The notes: generated from the letters alone by a model not told the origin. Positions 38,653-46,925 are shown, numbered from the stretch's first letter. The stretch: DNA of 64,000 bases from Prochlorococcus marinus XMU1402 (GCF_017696205.1 NZ_JAAORD010000001.1:1-64000), one strand, 5' to 3'. Numbers and translations: made by a program.

Positions 38653-38673
38653 GGTACTATAGAGTGGGAGTAA
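38653..38673 (+). repeat. Duplicated guaA 3' tail (possible attachment-site half)
   Basis: The 21 bases read GGT ACT ATA GAG TGG GAG TAA, encoding GTIEWE and a stop exactly as at the end of guaA (36388-36408). All differences from guaA are synonymous (Gly, Ile, Glu and the stop codon itself). An in-frame ATG at 38635 would give a 12-codon peptide MTYLSLGTIEWE. The match drops to background upstream of the glycine codon. Confidence 0.8.
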
Positions 38674-38748
38674 GTTAAAAAATGTTTCTAAAAAATTTAA
38701 GACTTTTCTTTTATTTAAAAAATACTTTTAAATGAGATATTAATCGTA

Positions 38749-39462
38749 ATGAGTGAGATTATTAAATTAAGTCGATCTACTGTCGAGAAATATCTCAGTT
38801 GTCCAAGATGTTGTGTACTTGATAAAAAATATAAAATAAAACCACCATCATTACCATTTACTCTAAATATCGCTGTAGATAATTTGTGTAAAAATGAATT
38901 TGATTATTACAGAAAAATTCAAAAGCCGCATCCTTTATTTATTGAATATGGTATTGATGCTGTTCCTTTGAAACACAAAGATTTAGAACTTTGGAGAAGT
39001 AATTTTCAAGGGATAAGATATAAGTCAATTGAACATAACTATGATTTTGGAGGAGCTGTGGATGATATTTGGCAGAAAAAAAATGGTGATCTTATTATCG
39101 TTGATGTAAAAGCAACATCTAGAAATAATTTTGATTGGTCTGAGACTTTTAATAAATATGAATATGCAAAAGCTTATAAGAGACAATTAGAAATGTATCA
39201 GTGGCTTTTTAAAAAAAACGGTTTTCAAGTAGCCAAAGAAGCTTATCTTTTATATTTCAATGGAAAGAAAAATGAAGAGTTATTTAATAACCAATTAAAT
39301 TTTGACGTACATCTAATTAAATTAGATTGTTCTACTTCATGGGTAGAAAATAAGATAATTGATACGGTTAATTTATTACGTTCAGATGTTTTTCCAAAAC
39401 CTTCCTTAAATTGCGAATACTGTAATTATTTAAAGAAGCGTTGGCAGTTATCGATAACTTAA
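38749..39462 (+). CDS. PD-(D/E)XK nuclease, Cas4/RecB-like
   Basis: The 237-aa protein follows the Cas4-like plan: an N-terminal cysteine group in KYLSCPRCC (Cys18, 21, 22), the metal-site residues Asp105 in GGAVDDI and Asp119-x-Lys121 in IIVDVKAT, the Gln-rich motif RQLEMYQWLF (Gln146, Tyr150), and C-terminal CEYCNYL (Cys222, Cys225). The four outer cysteines could hold an iron-sulfur cluster. Such enzymes trim DNA ends in CRISPR adaptation, recombination or phage replication. No cas gene or CRISPR array is in the window. It lies 75 bases past the guaA tail copy. Confidence 0.8.
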   Translation: MSEIIKLSRSTVEKYLSCPRCCVLDKKYKIKPPSLPFTLNIAVDNLCKNEFDYYRKIQKPHPLFIEYGIDAVPLKHKDLELWRSNFQGIRYKSIEHNYDFGGAVDDIWQKKNGDLIIVDVKATSRNNFDWSETFNKYEYAKAYKRQLEMYQWLFKKNGFQVAKEAYLLYFNGKKNEELFNNQLNFDVHLIKLDCSTSWVENKIIDTVNLLRSDVFPKPSLNCEYCNYLKKRWQLSIT

Positions 39463-39542
39463 TACTTTCAGTATAGTTTTCTATATACCTGGAAAAATAA
39501 TGAATAAAAGATAATCTTTAATAAGAATATTAATTTATACTT

Positions 39543-40151
39543 TTGATAAAATTGAAAAATTCTGAAAAAAAGATAACTAATCATCTTCAACAAGATGTAG
39601 TCAAAGTATCAGGTAAAACAATTTTTATTAATCCTTTTTTATATTGGCGAAGATTTGATGAAAATACTAATAGATGGCTTAGAGAACCCGGACAAATGTC
39701 AGAGGATCAAATTTCACCAAATAGGAATCGTTTTTATCCTGAAATAGAGTGGGCTGATTTAAGTAATGACCAAAAGCTGATAAAAGATGCAACTGTTGAG
39801 ATGTTTTTAAAAACTCTTGAATTGATAAGTACATTTCATCCTCATCTTAGTTCTGGACAATTATTAGAAGTGGAGAGAAAAATGGCGATTATAAAAAAGA
39901 TTCCTTTTGAAAAGTGGGTAACAAAATCTTTCGCCAAAAAAGCGAGATTATTAGAAAATGAAAAAAGAAAATTTCAAAGAGAAAGATTTTTTAGTAGCTG
40001 GAGGGAATGGTTTAGTCTTGTGAATACTCAACAAGCAATTTTGCCGCTAATCGTCACAATATTTATTTCTTCATTTATCGGATGGTCTCTTGGAATATCA
40101 AAAAATAGTTGTAATCCTTATTTTGAACAAAATATAGATCAATTAAATTAA
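39543..40151 (+). CDS. Conserved-looking protein with C-terminal membrane anchor, unknown
   Basis: The 202-aa protein (TTG start) has motifs such as INPFLYWRRFDENTNRWLREPGQM near residue 28, FYPEIEWADLSNDQKLIKDATVEMFLKTLELISTFHPHL near 65, and KWVTKSFAKKARLLENEKRKFQRERF near 123. A single membrane segment AILPLIVTIFISSFIGWSLGI lies near 170. The rest is soluble and charged. I do not recognise the family. A shorter start within the first 20 codons cannot be excluded. Confidence 0.68.
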   Translation: MIKLKNSEKKITNHLQQDVVKVSGKTIFINPFLYWRRFDENTNRWLREPGQMSEDQISPNRNRFYPEIEWADLSNDQKLIKDATVEMFLKTLELISTFHPHLSSGQLLEVERKMAIIKKIPFEKWVTKSFAKKARLLENEKRKFQRERFFSSWREWFSLVNTQQAILPLIVTIFISSFIGWSLGISKNSCNPYFEQNIDQLN

Positions 40152-40251
40152 TTTGTTTTTGATAATTTTTAAGTATCAAAGTTAATATAATTTTTGAAAA
40201 AATAATTTTTTTATTTAAAATTACATTAGTTGGAATAATTACTTAAGAAGT

Positions 40252-40404
40252 ATGAGTTTTATGAGTGAAAATTTGAATTCAAATGATATTGAAAATGATG
40301 AATTGAATCTTACTAATGAAGAAAGTGATTATAAAGATTTAATTACTAGACTTAATGAGATAAAATCAACTATTGGTTTATTAGAAAAAATAATATTTAA
40401 ATAA
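40252..40404 (+). CDS. Small acidic helical protein, unknown
   Basis: A 50-codon frame starts ATGAGTTTTATGAGTGAA and ends 11 bases before the PBP2 start. The product begins MSFMSENLNSNDIENDELN, is strongly acidic, and ends in a helix DLITRLNEIKSTIGLLEKIIFK. The second ATG at 40261 is also possible. Codon choice looks like that of the neighbours and the gap is otherwise long for this genome. It may be the first gene of a transcript with PBP2. Confidence 0.6.
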   Translation: MSFMSENLNSNDIENDELNLTNEESDYKDLITRLNEIKSTIGLLEKIIFK

Positions 40405-40415
40405 GTTTTATATTT

Positions 40416-42206
40416 TTGATTAATACAAGTTCTAATAAAAAACTTACTTCGTTAAAGAGACAACCTTTAGTCTTAATTATTTTTTCTTCTATTTCGTTTT
40501 TATTAATTTTATTTAGGTTAATTTTTTTACAACTTTTAAATTATGAATCTTTTAAGAAGATGTCAGATGAAAATAGGATAAGACTTATTGCTTCACAGCC
40601 AATACGCGGAAGAATACTAGATAAAAATAGTAATGTTTTAGCAGATAGTAGAATTAAATATTCTTTAATAATAAAGCCTCAAGCCCTGAATAAAGGCAAT
40701 TGGCAAAAACATAAATCAAGCATTTCTAATTTGTTAAATATTGACAGTAATGTAATTCAAAAAAAATATTCTGATGGTCTAAAAAATCAAAAACTTTCAG
40801 TTACTATTCTTGATGATTTAAGTGAAGATCAATTAATAAAATTTAAGGAAAATGAAGATAATTTAATTAGTTTTGAAATAGCTACCAAATTAATTAGAAA
40901 TTATCCTTACAAATCTCTTGCTGCCCATGTAATTGGTTATACTCAGCCAATTACTGAATCAGAATATAAATTCCTATCTAATAAGGGTTATAAATTAAAT
41001 GACTTAATAGGAAGAACAGGAATTGAATATGTTTACGAAGATTTTATAAGAGGTGAATGGGGTGGAGAAATGGTTGAAGTAAATTCATTAGGAAAATTTC
41101 AAAGATCATTGGGGATAAGACCTCCAGTACAAGGTAATGATATTCAACTAACAATTGACCTTGATCTGCAATTAGTTGCTGAGGAAGTCCTTAAAGATAA
41201 GAAAGCTGGAGCGATAATAGTGATGGATCCAAGAGATGGTGCAATAAGAGCGATGGCAAGTAGGCCTAATTTTGATTTGAATTTTTTTTCAAAGGATTTT
41301 AAGCCTGAAAAAGAATACAATAAAATATTTAATTCTCCTGCAAAACCTCTATTTAATAGAGCATTAAATCCTTATGACCCAGGAAGTGTTTGGAAGATTG
41401 TAACTGCTTTAGCCGGCTTGGAAAGTGGAAAATTTCCTAGAGATACAATTTTAGATACGAAACCATGTATAACATATGGGAGTCAATGTTTTAGAGAGCA
41501 CAATGATTTAGGCTTTGGAGTGATAGGTTATGAAGATGCTTTAAGAGTTTCTAGTAATACATTTTTTTATCAAGTAGGTTATGGAGTAGGAGTTGATGAA
41601 ATTCATAAGGTCTCAAAAAAACTTGGTTTTCATTCTTTATCTGGAATTGAAATTTCTGAACAAGAAAATATAGGATTAGTAGCTAGTAGTGAATGGGCTA
41701 AAGAAGGTAGAGGATGGGGACAACCAGGAAGAACCCCTTGGGTTCCAGAAGATATTGCGAGTATGTCTATTGGACAATTTGTAGTTCAAGTTACCCCTAT
41801 TCAAATAGCTAGAGCATATGCTGCAATTGCAAATGGAGGTTATCTAGTTACTCCCTATTTAGTTAAAAAAGAGCAAGAAAATTTTTCACATAAAAAACCT
41901 ATTAAAATCGATATTGATTCAAATAATATTCAGTTGATAAAAAATGGTCTCAGGAAAGTAGTAGAGTCTGGCACAGGAGTATCAATTAATTATGGAGTTG
42001 CAAATTTACCTCCAGTTTCAGGTAAAACTGGAACCGCTGAAGATGGTGAAGGTGGCTTAGATCATGCTTGGTTCGTTTGCTTTACTCCCTCTGAAAAAAG
42101 CGAATTACTTGTAGTTGCTTTTGCACAAAATACTCCTGGTGGGGGATCTGTTCATGCACTTCCTATGGCTAGAGAAATTTTGAAAGTTTGGAATGAAAAA
42201 CAATGA
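40416..42206 (+). CDS. mrdA: Penicillin-binding protein 2 (monofunctional transpeptidase)
   Basis: This class B PBP cross-links peptidoglycan. The 596-aa protein (TTG start) has one N-terminal membrane anchor (LVLIIFSSISFLLILFRLIF), the pedestal with QPIRGRILDKNSNVLADS and GRTGIEYVYEDFIRGEWGGEMVEVNS, and the transpeptidase motifs SVWK at residues 324-327, SSNTFFYQVGY and SGKTGTAED. The pedestal details and GWGQPGRTPWVPEDIASMSIGQ fit PBP2 of the elongation complex better than FtsI, though annotations in this group use both names. Confidence 0.9.
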   Translation: MINTSSNKKLTSLKRQPLVLIIFSSISFLLILFRLIFLQLLNYESFKKMSDENRIRLIASQPIRGRILDKNSNVLADSRIKYSLIIKPQALNKGNWQKHKSSISNLLNIDSNVIQKKYSDGLKNQKLSVTILDDLSEDQLIKFKENEDNLISFEIATKLIRNYPYKSLAAHVIGYTQPITESEYKFLSNKGYKLNDLIGRTGIEYVYEDFIRGEWGGEMVEVNSLGKFQRSLGIRPPVQGNDIQLTIDLDLQLVAEEVLKDKKAGAIIVMDPRDGAIRAMASRPNFDLNFFSKDFKPEKEYNKIFNSPAKPLFNRALNPYDPGSVWKIVTALAGLESGKFPRDTILDTKPCITYGSQCFREHNDLGFGVIGYEDALRVSSNTFFYQVGYGVGVDEIHKVSKKLGFHSLSGIEISEQENIGLVASSEWAKEGRGWGQPGRTPWVPEDIASMSIGQFVVQVTPIQIARAYAAIANGGYLVTPYLVKKEQENFSHKKPIKIDIDSNNIQLIKNGLRKVVESGTGVSINYGVANLPPVSGKTGTAEDGEGGLDHAWFVCFTPSEKSELLVVAFAQNTPGGGSVHALPMAREILKVWNEKQ

Positions 42207-42228
42207 AATTTTATTAGGTTTTAAAAGT

Positions 42229-42753
42229 TTATGTTTTTAATTTTTTCATTTGTAAAAGTCTTTGAATAATATCTTCAATAGTTTTTGTATCTATAGGTTT
42301 ACTATATGAGGACAAAAGTTGTCTCCCTAATACTTGACTTCCTAAATGCACTAATTGAATGCGTAATGAGGTCAGCAGTTCTAACCCTATGCCACCAGAA
42401 AATGTTGCAATTGCAATCGGTTGACCGTTAAATAAATTCCTAAAGTCATCTCCCGAAATAGAAAGCCATGCTATGAAGTTGGAGAGAATGGGAGGTATAG
42501 ATCCATTATATTCAGGCGCACAAATCACCCACCTTTCAATCTTGAAAAGCTTTGTTTTTAATTCTTTTATTTCATTTGGAATATTTTCTTTGCTGTGAAT
42601 TCTTGGATTAAATAATGGAATATCAAGAGTGGTAAGATCTAAAATTTCAGAACTTATTTTAAGTTCATTACTTTTTTCAAGAAATTTTTCAGAAAGTTCT
42701 AGATTTTTACCACAACTAGCCGTAATGATTATTAGATCTTTTGTTTCAGTCAT
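42229..42753 (-). CDS. NADPH-dependent FMN reductase family protein
   Basis: The 174-aa protein has a flavodoxin-like fold: IIITASCGKNLELSEKFLEKSNEL, the central VICAPEYNGSIPPILSNFIAWLS, where PEYNGS is the FMN-site signature, and GQPIAIATFSGGIGLELLTSLRIQLVHLG. Such enzymes reduce FMN or quinones with NAD(P)H. It sits 18 bases after the flavodiiron gene on the same strand, so it may supply reduced flavin or simply share regulation with it. Confidence 0.85.
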   Translation of the reverse strand: MTETKDLIIITASCGKNLELSEKFLEKSNELKISSEILDLTTLDIPLFNPRIHSKENIPNEIKELKTKLFKIERWVICAPEYNGSIPPILSNFIAWLSISGDDFRNLFNGQPIAIATFSGGIGLELLTSLRIQLVHLGSQVLGRQLLSSYSKPIDTKTIEDIIQRLLQMKKLKT

Positions 42754-42771
42754 AAATTTAGATACATAAAT

Positions 42772-44574
42772 TTAATAGTTAGCACCTGTTTTGCGGTGAT
42801 GAACTGCCGTTAGACTATCGGATTTTAGTATATTACCGTGTAGTACTTCGGCGTAAATTACCCAGTGATCTCCACACTCCATTCTCTCTTTTACAGAAGC
42901 ATCTAACCATGCTAGCGATTCAGGAATGATTATCTGTTCATTAGGAGTAAATTCAATATTTATTCCTTCAAATCTATCTTCTCCAGGTGCAAAGGGCTTT
43001 GTGAATCTTTTCAAAGGTTCTTTAAAATCTTTTTCACTAAGAATATTTAATGCGAATGAATCTCCTATTTGCAGAAGAGACTCTACCGATCTATCTTTTG
43101 CTACCGCAATACTTAAACCGGGCGGAGAAAAACTTGCTTGACTAACCCAAGATGCAAGCATAGCGCCTTTAATATTATTCTCATCTTTGCCTTTAGAGGC
43201 TGTCAGGACGCAAAGTGAACCAATTACTCTTCCAAGGGCTTGCAGCTTTGGATCCGTTTTGCTTGTAATCATTCCAGTATCTGATTTCCTGGGTTTTTTC
43301 TTAGCTTTTTTTATAATTTTTCTTCCAAAGTGAGTTCCTATTTCTTCTAACTCTTTAATCTTTGGTTTATTTGGACTGAATTTAATCCTTATAGGGTCAA
43401 AACTAAACTTAAAACCACCGTCTTTTAATTTTGTTTCAAGTAAATCTATAGCTTCGCCACTCCAGCCAAAACTGCCAAAAATTCCAACTGGCTTTTCTCT
43501 ATTACCCTCTGCTAATAATGTTCCTAGTGCACTGATTATTGGAGTTGGAGCGTGACCACCCAATGTGGGTGAGCCTATTAAATATCCATCAGCATTTTGG
43601 ATAGATTTTACAAGTACATCATTAGGTGTAAATTCACAATTAATACTTTCAACTTCTACAGAGGTTCTATTTATTCCCTTAGCTAATGCATCACCTATTG
43701 AGGCTGTATTTCCATATGCACTTGCATATATCAGAGCGATCTTAGGATTATTTGTTGTGAGATTTTCTCCCCATCTAATATAGTCATTTAAAAAGCTTTT
43801 TAAGCTGTATTCGATCGCGGGACCATGTAATGGTGCAATAGTTTTAATGTCATAATCTGCAATTTTTTCAGTTATCGATACTACTTGATTAGACATTGGT
43901 GCCATCAAGCAATCATAAAAATGTTTCCTATCAATTTCTGTACTAACTCGATTTGTTTCAGACCAATCAGCACACGCAATGTGAGCAGAGAAAATTTTTT
44001 CACTCAGAAGTATTTCTTGATTCCGTTCATAAATTATCAGCCCACCAGGCCAACGGGCTGTTGGAATAGGAATTAACTCTAGTGAAATGTTATCTAATTC
44101 TAAATTAAGTTCTTTTTTGACTATGTTTATTTCAGGTAATTGAATTTCAATAAAGTTTTCTAAGGTAGGATTTCTTTGATTCCAAAGTTCGCTGATAAGT
44201 TTATAACCTGGATTAGAGCAAGTAATAGTTGTGTTATGAAATTGGGTACTTATATTTTTTATTGTTTCAATAATTTGGGGATTAATATGACCAGAAATGA
44301 AGTTTATTTTATCTACTTTAAATTGATCGCAAAAACCAGAAATTACTTTATTAAATGAATTTAAATATTGTTTCTCAGGTGGATGAATAATAAAAAGTTC
44401 CTCATGACTTTTAATGAAAAAAGTATTAAAAGAGGTTCCTTTTTCAAGGTTAAATTCAAGTTCAAATCTTTCTTTATTTTGGTCTAAGAATCTTACACAA
44501 GAAAAATTTTCGGTAATTTCAAATTCTGATAAGTTTTGATTTTCTGCAAGTAAGCTTATATTAATATTTGACAT
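42772..44574 (-). CDS. Flavodiiron protein lacking canonical iron ligands (Flv1-like)
   Basis: Cyanobacterial flavodiiron proteins reduce O2 to water after photosystem I. This 600-aa protein has the three expected parts: a beta-lactamase-like domain, a flavodoxin domain (IALIYASAYGNTASIGDAL near residue 280, GSPTLGGHAPTPIISALG near 335) and a C-terminal flavin reductase (LCVLTASKGKDENNIKGAMLASWVSQASFSPPGLSIAVAKDR). The usual HxExDH iron motif is replaced by GHINPQI near residue 95, so three of the four ligands are lost. In Synechocystis this is the Flv1/Flv2 condition, and Flv1 works with Flv3. Confidence 0.88.
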   Translation of the reverse strand: MSNINISLLAENQNLSEFEITENFSCVRFLDQNKERFELEFNLEKGTSFNTFFIKSHEELFIIHPPEKQYLNSFNKVISGFCDQFKVDKINFISGHINPQIIETIKNISTQFHNTTITCSNPGYKLISELWNQRNPTLENFIEIQLPEINIVKKELNLELDNISLELIPIPTARWPGGLIIYERNQEILLSEKIFSAHIACADWSETNRVSTEIDRKHFYDCLMAPMSNQVVSITEKIADYDIKTIAPLHGPAIEYSLKSFLNDYIRWGENLTTNNPKIALIYASAYGNTASIGDALAKGINRTSVEVESINCEFTPNDVLVKSIQNADGYLIGSPTLGGHAPTPIISALGTLLAEGNREKPVGIFGSFGWSGEAIDLLETKLKDGGFKFSFDPIRIKFSPNKPKIKELEEIGTHFGRKIIKKAKKKPRKSDTGMITSKTDPKLQALGRVIGSLCVLTASKGKDENNIKGAMLASWVSQASFSPPGLSIAVAKDRSVESLLQIGDSFALNILSEKDFKEPLKRFTKPFAPGEDRFEGINIEFTPNEQIIIPESLAWLDASVKERMECGDHWVIYAEVLHGNILKSDSLTAVHHRKTGANY

Positions 44575-44703
44575 TTTAAAGACTTATTTTTTAGTAGTAG
44601 TTTCTGACTTTTTAGTCGTGATGAGGTGTCATTTGGACTTTCAACGGATTTTCGACTATCGACCAGAACGTTTAGTTCTTGTGAAACCGTTATCTATCAG
44701 ACG

Positions 44704-44709
44704 ATTATA
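44704..44709 (-). promoter_or_regulatory. Possible -10 box for the Flv1-like gene
   Basis: TATAAT on the minus strand lies about 130 bases upstream of the start codon. It would leave a leader of roughly 120 bases that can fold: AACGG pairs with CCGTT, enclosing a hairpin AGAAC-TAAAC-GTTCT and a CGA-TAG-TCG pair. No -35 is evident. The call rests on a perfect hexamer and the position. Confidence 0.35.
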
Positions 44710-44780
44710 CCTATAACAGCACCATTAATGAGTTATTAAATGTAGGGTTTCCAACTGGAACGCAATTTCTTGTTGTTTAT

Positions 44781-44927
44781 CTAAGCAAATTGATGATTTT
44801 TATAAATTTTTCTGTAATCATCATGCAATCTTTCTGTTGCTAATCTTCTATTCTTAATTGCGTCTCTAATTAAATCCATTTCATGGAAGTTTTGATTGAG
44901 AATAGTGAAAGGAGTAATGAGTTTCAT
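44781..44927 (-). CDS. Small basic protein with strong ribosome-binding site, unknown
   Basis: A 48-codon frame lies in the 575-base gap between the two flavodiiron genes. The product begins MKLITPFTILNQNFHEMDL, continues with IRDAIKNRRLATERLHDDYRK and ends KIYKNHQFA: soluble, helical and basic. AGGAGGT stands four bases before the ATG, a full Shine-Dalgarno, which is exceptional among genes in this window. A second AGGAGG lies about 30 bases further up but without a usable start. I do not recognise a family. Confidence 0.72.
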   Translation of the reverse strand: MKLITPFTILNQNFHEMDLIRDAIKNRRLATERLHDDYRKIYKNHQFA

Positions 44928-45122
44928 AAGACCTCCTATATCTACACTTATATTGTCCTCCTTTTTACTTGAAATTTATAGGGTATTTCTACGCGAGTAT
45001 TAGTGCTTTGGGGTCGTCACGACTATCATTTTCTATTCAGTAGGAGTAGAAATAATTCAGGAGTCAAAAGCACTTCATCTACTTTGTGGACTTTGCTATT
45101 TAAGTTTAGAGATAATAATAGA

Positions 45123-45142
45123 TTTCAAAACTCTTTTTGAAA
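45123..45142 (-). terminator. A/T-rich inverted repeat after the Flv3-like gene
   Basis: TTTCAAAA - CTCT - TTTTGAAA is a perfect 8-bp stem with a 4-base loop, starting 7 bases beyond the stop of the flavodiiron gene. The low GC content makes it a modest terminator candidate, perhaps separating that transcript from the small gene downstream. Confidence 0.4.
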
Positions 45143-45149
45143 AGTCTAA

Positions 45150-46925
45150 TTAGTAGTGATTAGCAACTTTTCTGTGATGAACTGCTGTCTTGCATGATAA
45201 GTCAGAAACATTACCATTTTCAACAATTCCGTAAATTATCCAATGGTCTGGAGTCTCCAGCCTGGAACTAACTTTACAATCTAAAAACGCGAGTGAATCT
45301 GAAAGAACTGGCCCCCCTTCAGCGATGTTACTAATTACATCTACATCTGCGAATCTATCAGCTCCAGGGGCAAATCTTTTTAAAAAATGTCTGAACATTT
45401 TTTGATAGTTATCTTCTCTCAGAATATTCACAACAAAACCTTTCCCAACTTGCATATATGATTCAATAGCTCTATCTTTTGCTACTGCAACTGTAATTCC
45501 TGGTGGAGAAAAGCTTGCTTGACTAACCCAACTTGCGACCATTGCACTTTGTCTAAATGTAGAACCTTCGCCTTGGCTCGCTGTAACTACATATAATCCA
45601 CCACTTAATCTCCCTAACGCTTTATCTAAATTTGAATCAAGGCTCTTCATAGAGGCAATATTCTTCTTTTTATTGATCAATTGACCCAAGTCAGTTCCAG
45701 CTTCTTCAAATTGTTGATAAACAATGGGATCTGGAATGTTTTTAACTCTTAAGGGAGAGAAAGCTTCTTTTTGACCAAGTTCTCTTAATTTATTTGCTAA
45801 GGAATCTATTGGTTCATCATTTCCACCAAATGCATCATAAACTGCAGTAAATTGTTTTGGTTTTAGTGCTGCGAATAAAGTACCGAGAGATTCTTTTAAT
45901 TCATTATCTGAGTCTACCGGCCATGTGGGAATGACAACTGCTTTTGATTCGGAAATTAAACTTGTTAATTCTTGCGGGTCAGAAGACCTTAAATCAATTA
46001 ACTGAACCTGAGCATCTGCTTTGCTTATTCCATGAGATATCGCTTGACTTAGTCGATCACAATAACCATAGTCGCTTATGTAGCAGACTGACACGAAATC
46101 ATTGCCTTTGCTTTTATTACTACTCCATTCTAGATATTTTCCTTTCCAAAAATTGACCTGATTATGGAGCAAAGGCCCATGACCAACAGCTATTGTTTTT
46201 AATTCAGGTAGCTTATCTATTCTTTTAATTGCCTGCATAACGCTTCTAGCGTTTGGACCCATAAGGCAATCGTAATAAAAACGGAAATCATCGTATATTT
46301 CTTTTTGATCAGTGTCAAAAAATTCCTCAGAACAATAATGGAGTCCAAATGCATCGCATGTGTAGAGAACATTTGTGCTGTGATCATATGAAAATATGGT
46401 ATCTGGCCAATGTAAATTTGGTGCACTTATGAATTCAATATTATGTTCTAAACCACTATTAGGATTAGTTCCGAGATTTAAAAACTCTCCACTCTTAACC
46501 TCTAGACGTTTAAAGGGAATATGTATTTGGTCTTCAATAAATTTAAGTGCTAATTTTGATCCTACTACTGTGATATTTTGGTTTAATTCTAAAAGATTAC
46601 CTATTAAACCAGAATGATCAGGTTCTGTATGGCTAGTAATTAGATAATCAACTTCTTGCGGATTTACCTTTTTCAGTAATTCTTTAAACCATAATTCTTC
46701 GAACTTTGCGTGACTAGTATCAATAATTGCTAGTTTCTCACCTTTAATAATAAAACTATTGTAAGTAGTTCCATTTCTTAATCCAAATTCAATATCAAAT
46801 CTACTGCGATCCCAATCCAATGATCTTATGGCACAAGAATCATCAGCAAAATTTTGAGATTGAACCGTCAACTTGTTATTAGTTTGTGCCAATTTAGAAT
46901 TACTTGTCTGGGCAGAGGCTATCAT
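45150..46925 (-). CDS. Flavodiiron protein with complete iron site (Flv3-like)
   Basis: The 591-aa protein has the same three-part build as its neighbour. Here the di-iron motif is intact: SHTEPDHSG with His99, Glu101, Asp103 and His104, plus further ligands in CDAFGLHY and VGHGPLL. The flavodoxin domain has VCYISDYGYCDRLSQAI, and the flavin reductase domain LYVVTASQGEGSTFRQSAMVASWVSQASFSPPGITVAVAKDR. In Synechocystis the intact type is Flv3, which pairs with Flv1. The two genes probably form that heterodimer and drain electrons under changing light. Confidence 0.9.
   Translation of the reverse strand: MIASAQTSNSKLAQTNNKLTVQSQNFADDSCAIRSLDWDRSRFDIEFGLRNGTTYNSFIIKGEKLAIIDTSHAKFEELWFKELLKKVNPQEVDYLITSHTEPDHSGLIGNLLELNQNITVVGSKLALKFIEDQIHIPFKRLEVKSGEFLNLGTNPNSGLEHNIEFISAPNLHWPDTIFSYDHSTNVLYTCDAFGLHYCSEEFFDTDQKEIYDDFRFYYDCLMGPNARSVMQAIKRIDKLPELKTIAVGHGPLLHNQVNFWKGKYLEWSSNKSKGNDFVSVCYISDYGYCDRLSQAISHGISKADAQVQLIDLRSSDPQELTSLISESKAVVIPTWPVDSDNELKESLGTLFAALKPKQFTAVYDAFGGNDEPIDSLANKLRELGQKEAFSPLRVKNIPDPIVYQQFEEAGTDLGQLINKKKNIASMKSLDSNLDKALGRLSGGLYVVTASQGEGSTFRQSAMVASWVSQASFSPPGITVAVAKDRAIESYMQVGKGFVVNILREDNYQKMFRHFLKRFAPGADRFADVDVISNIAEGGPVLSDSLAFLDCKVSSRLETPDHWIIYGIVENGNVSDLSCKTAVHHRKVANHY

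Larger units (their letters stand above)
36409..38673. mobile_element. Possible integrated remnant between guaA and a duplicated guaA 3' tail
   Basis: About 2.25 kb lies between the guaA stop and a second copy of the guaA 3' end (38653-38673). It holds two minus-strand genes, a TPR protein and a DnaB-type ATPase, each with the same ~90-bp element just beyond its stop. No integrase, transposase or tRNA is visible in it. The boundary copy differs from guaA at third-codon positions only across GTIEWE. I infer an old site-specific insertion at guaA followed by loss of the integrase. A tandem cassette origin is an alternative. Confidence 0.45.

Noticed and set aside
36409..38748. A tRNA gene or integrase in the accessory segment.
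   Set aside because: No T-loop sequence, cloverleaf or recombinase motif was found on either strand.
45023..45052. Nine-codon frame (MIVVTTPKH) on the minus strand upstream of the 48-aa gene.
   Set aside because: Too short and without a ribosome-binding site; could be a leader peptide but nothing supports it.
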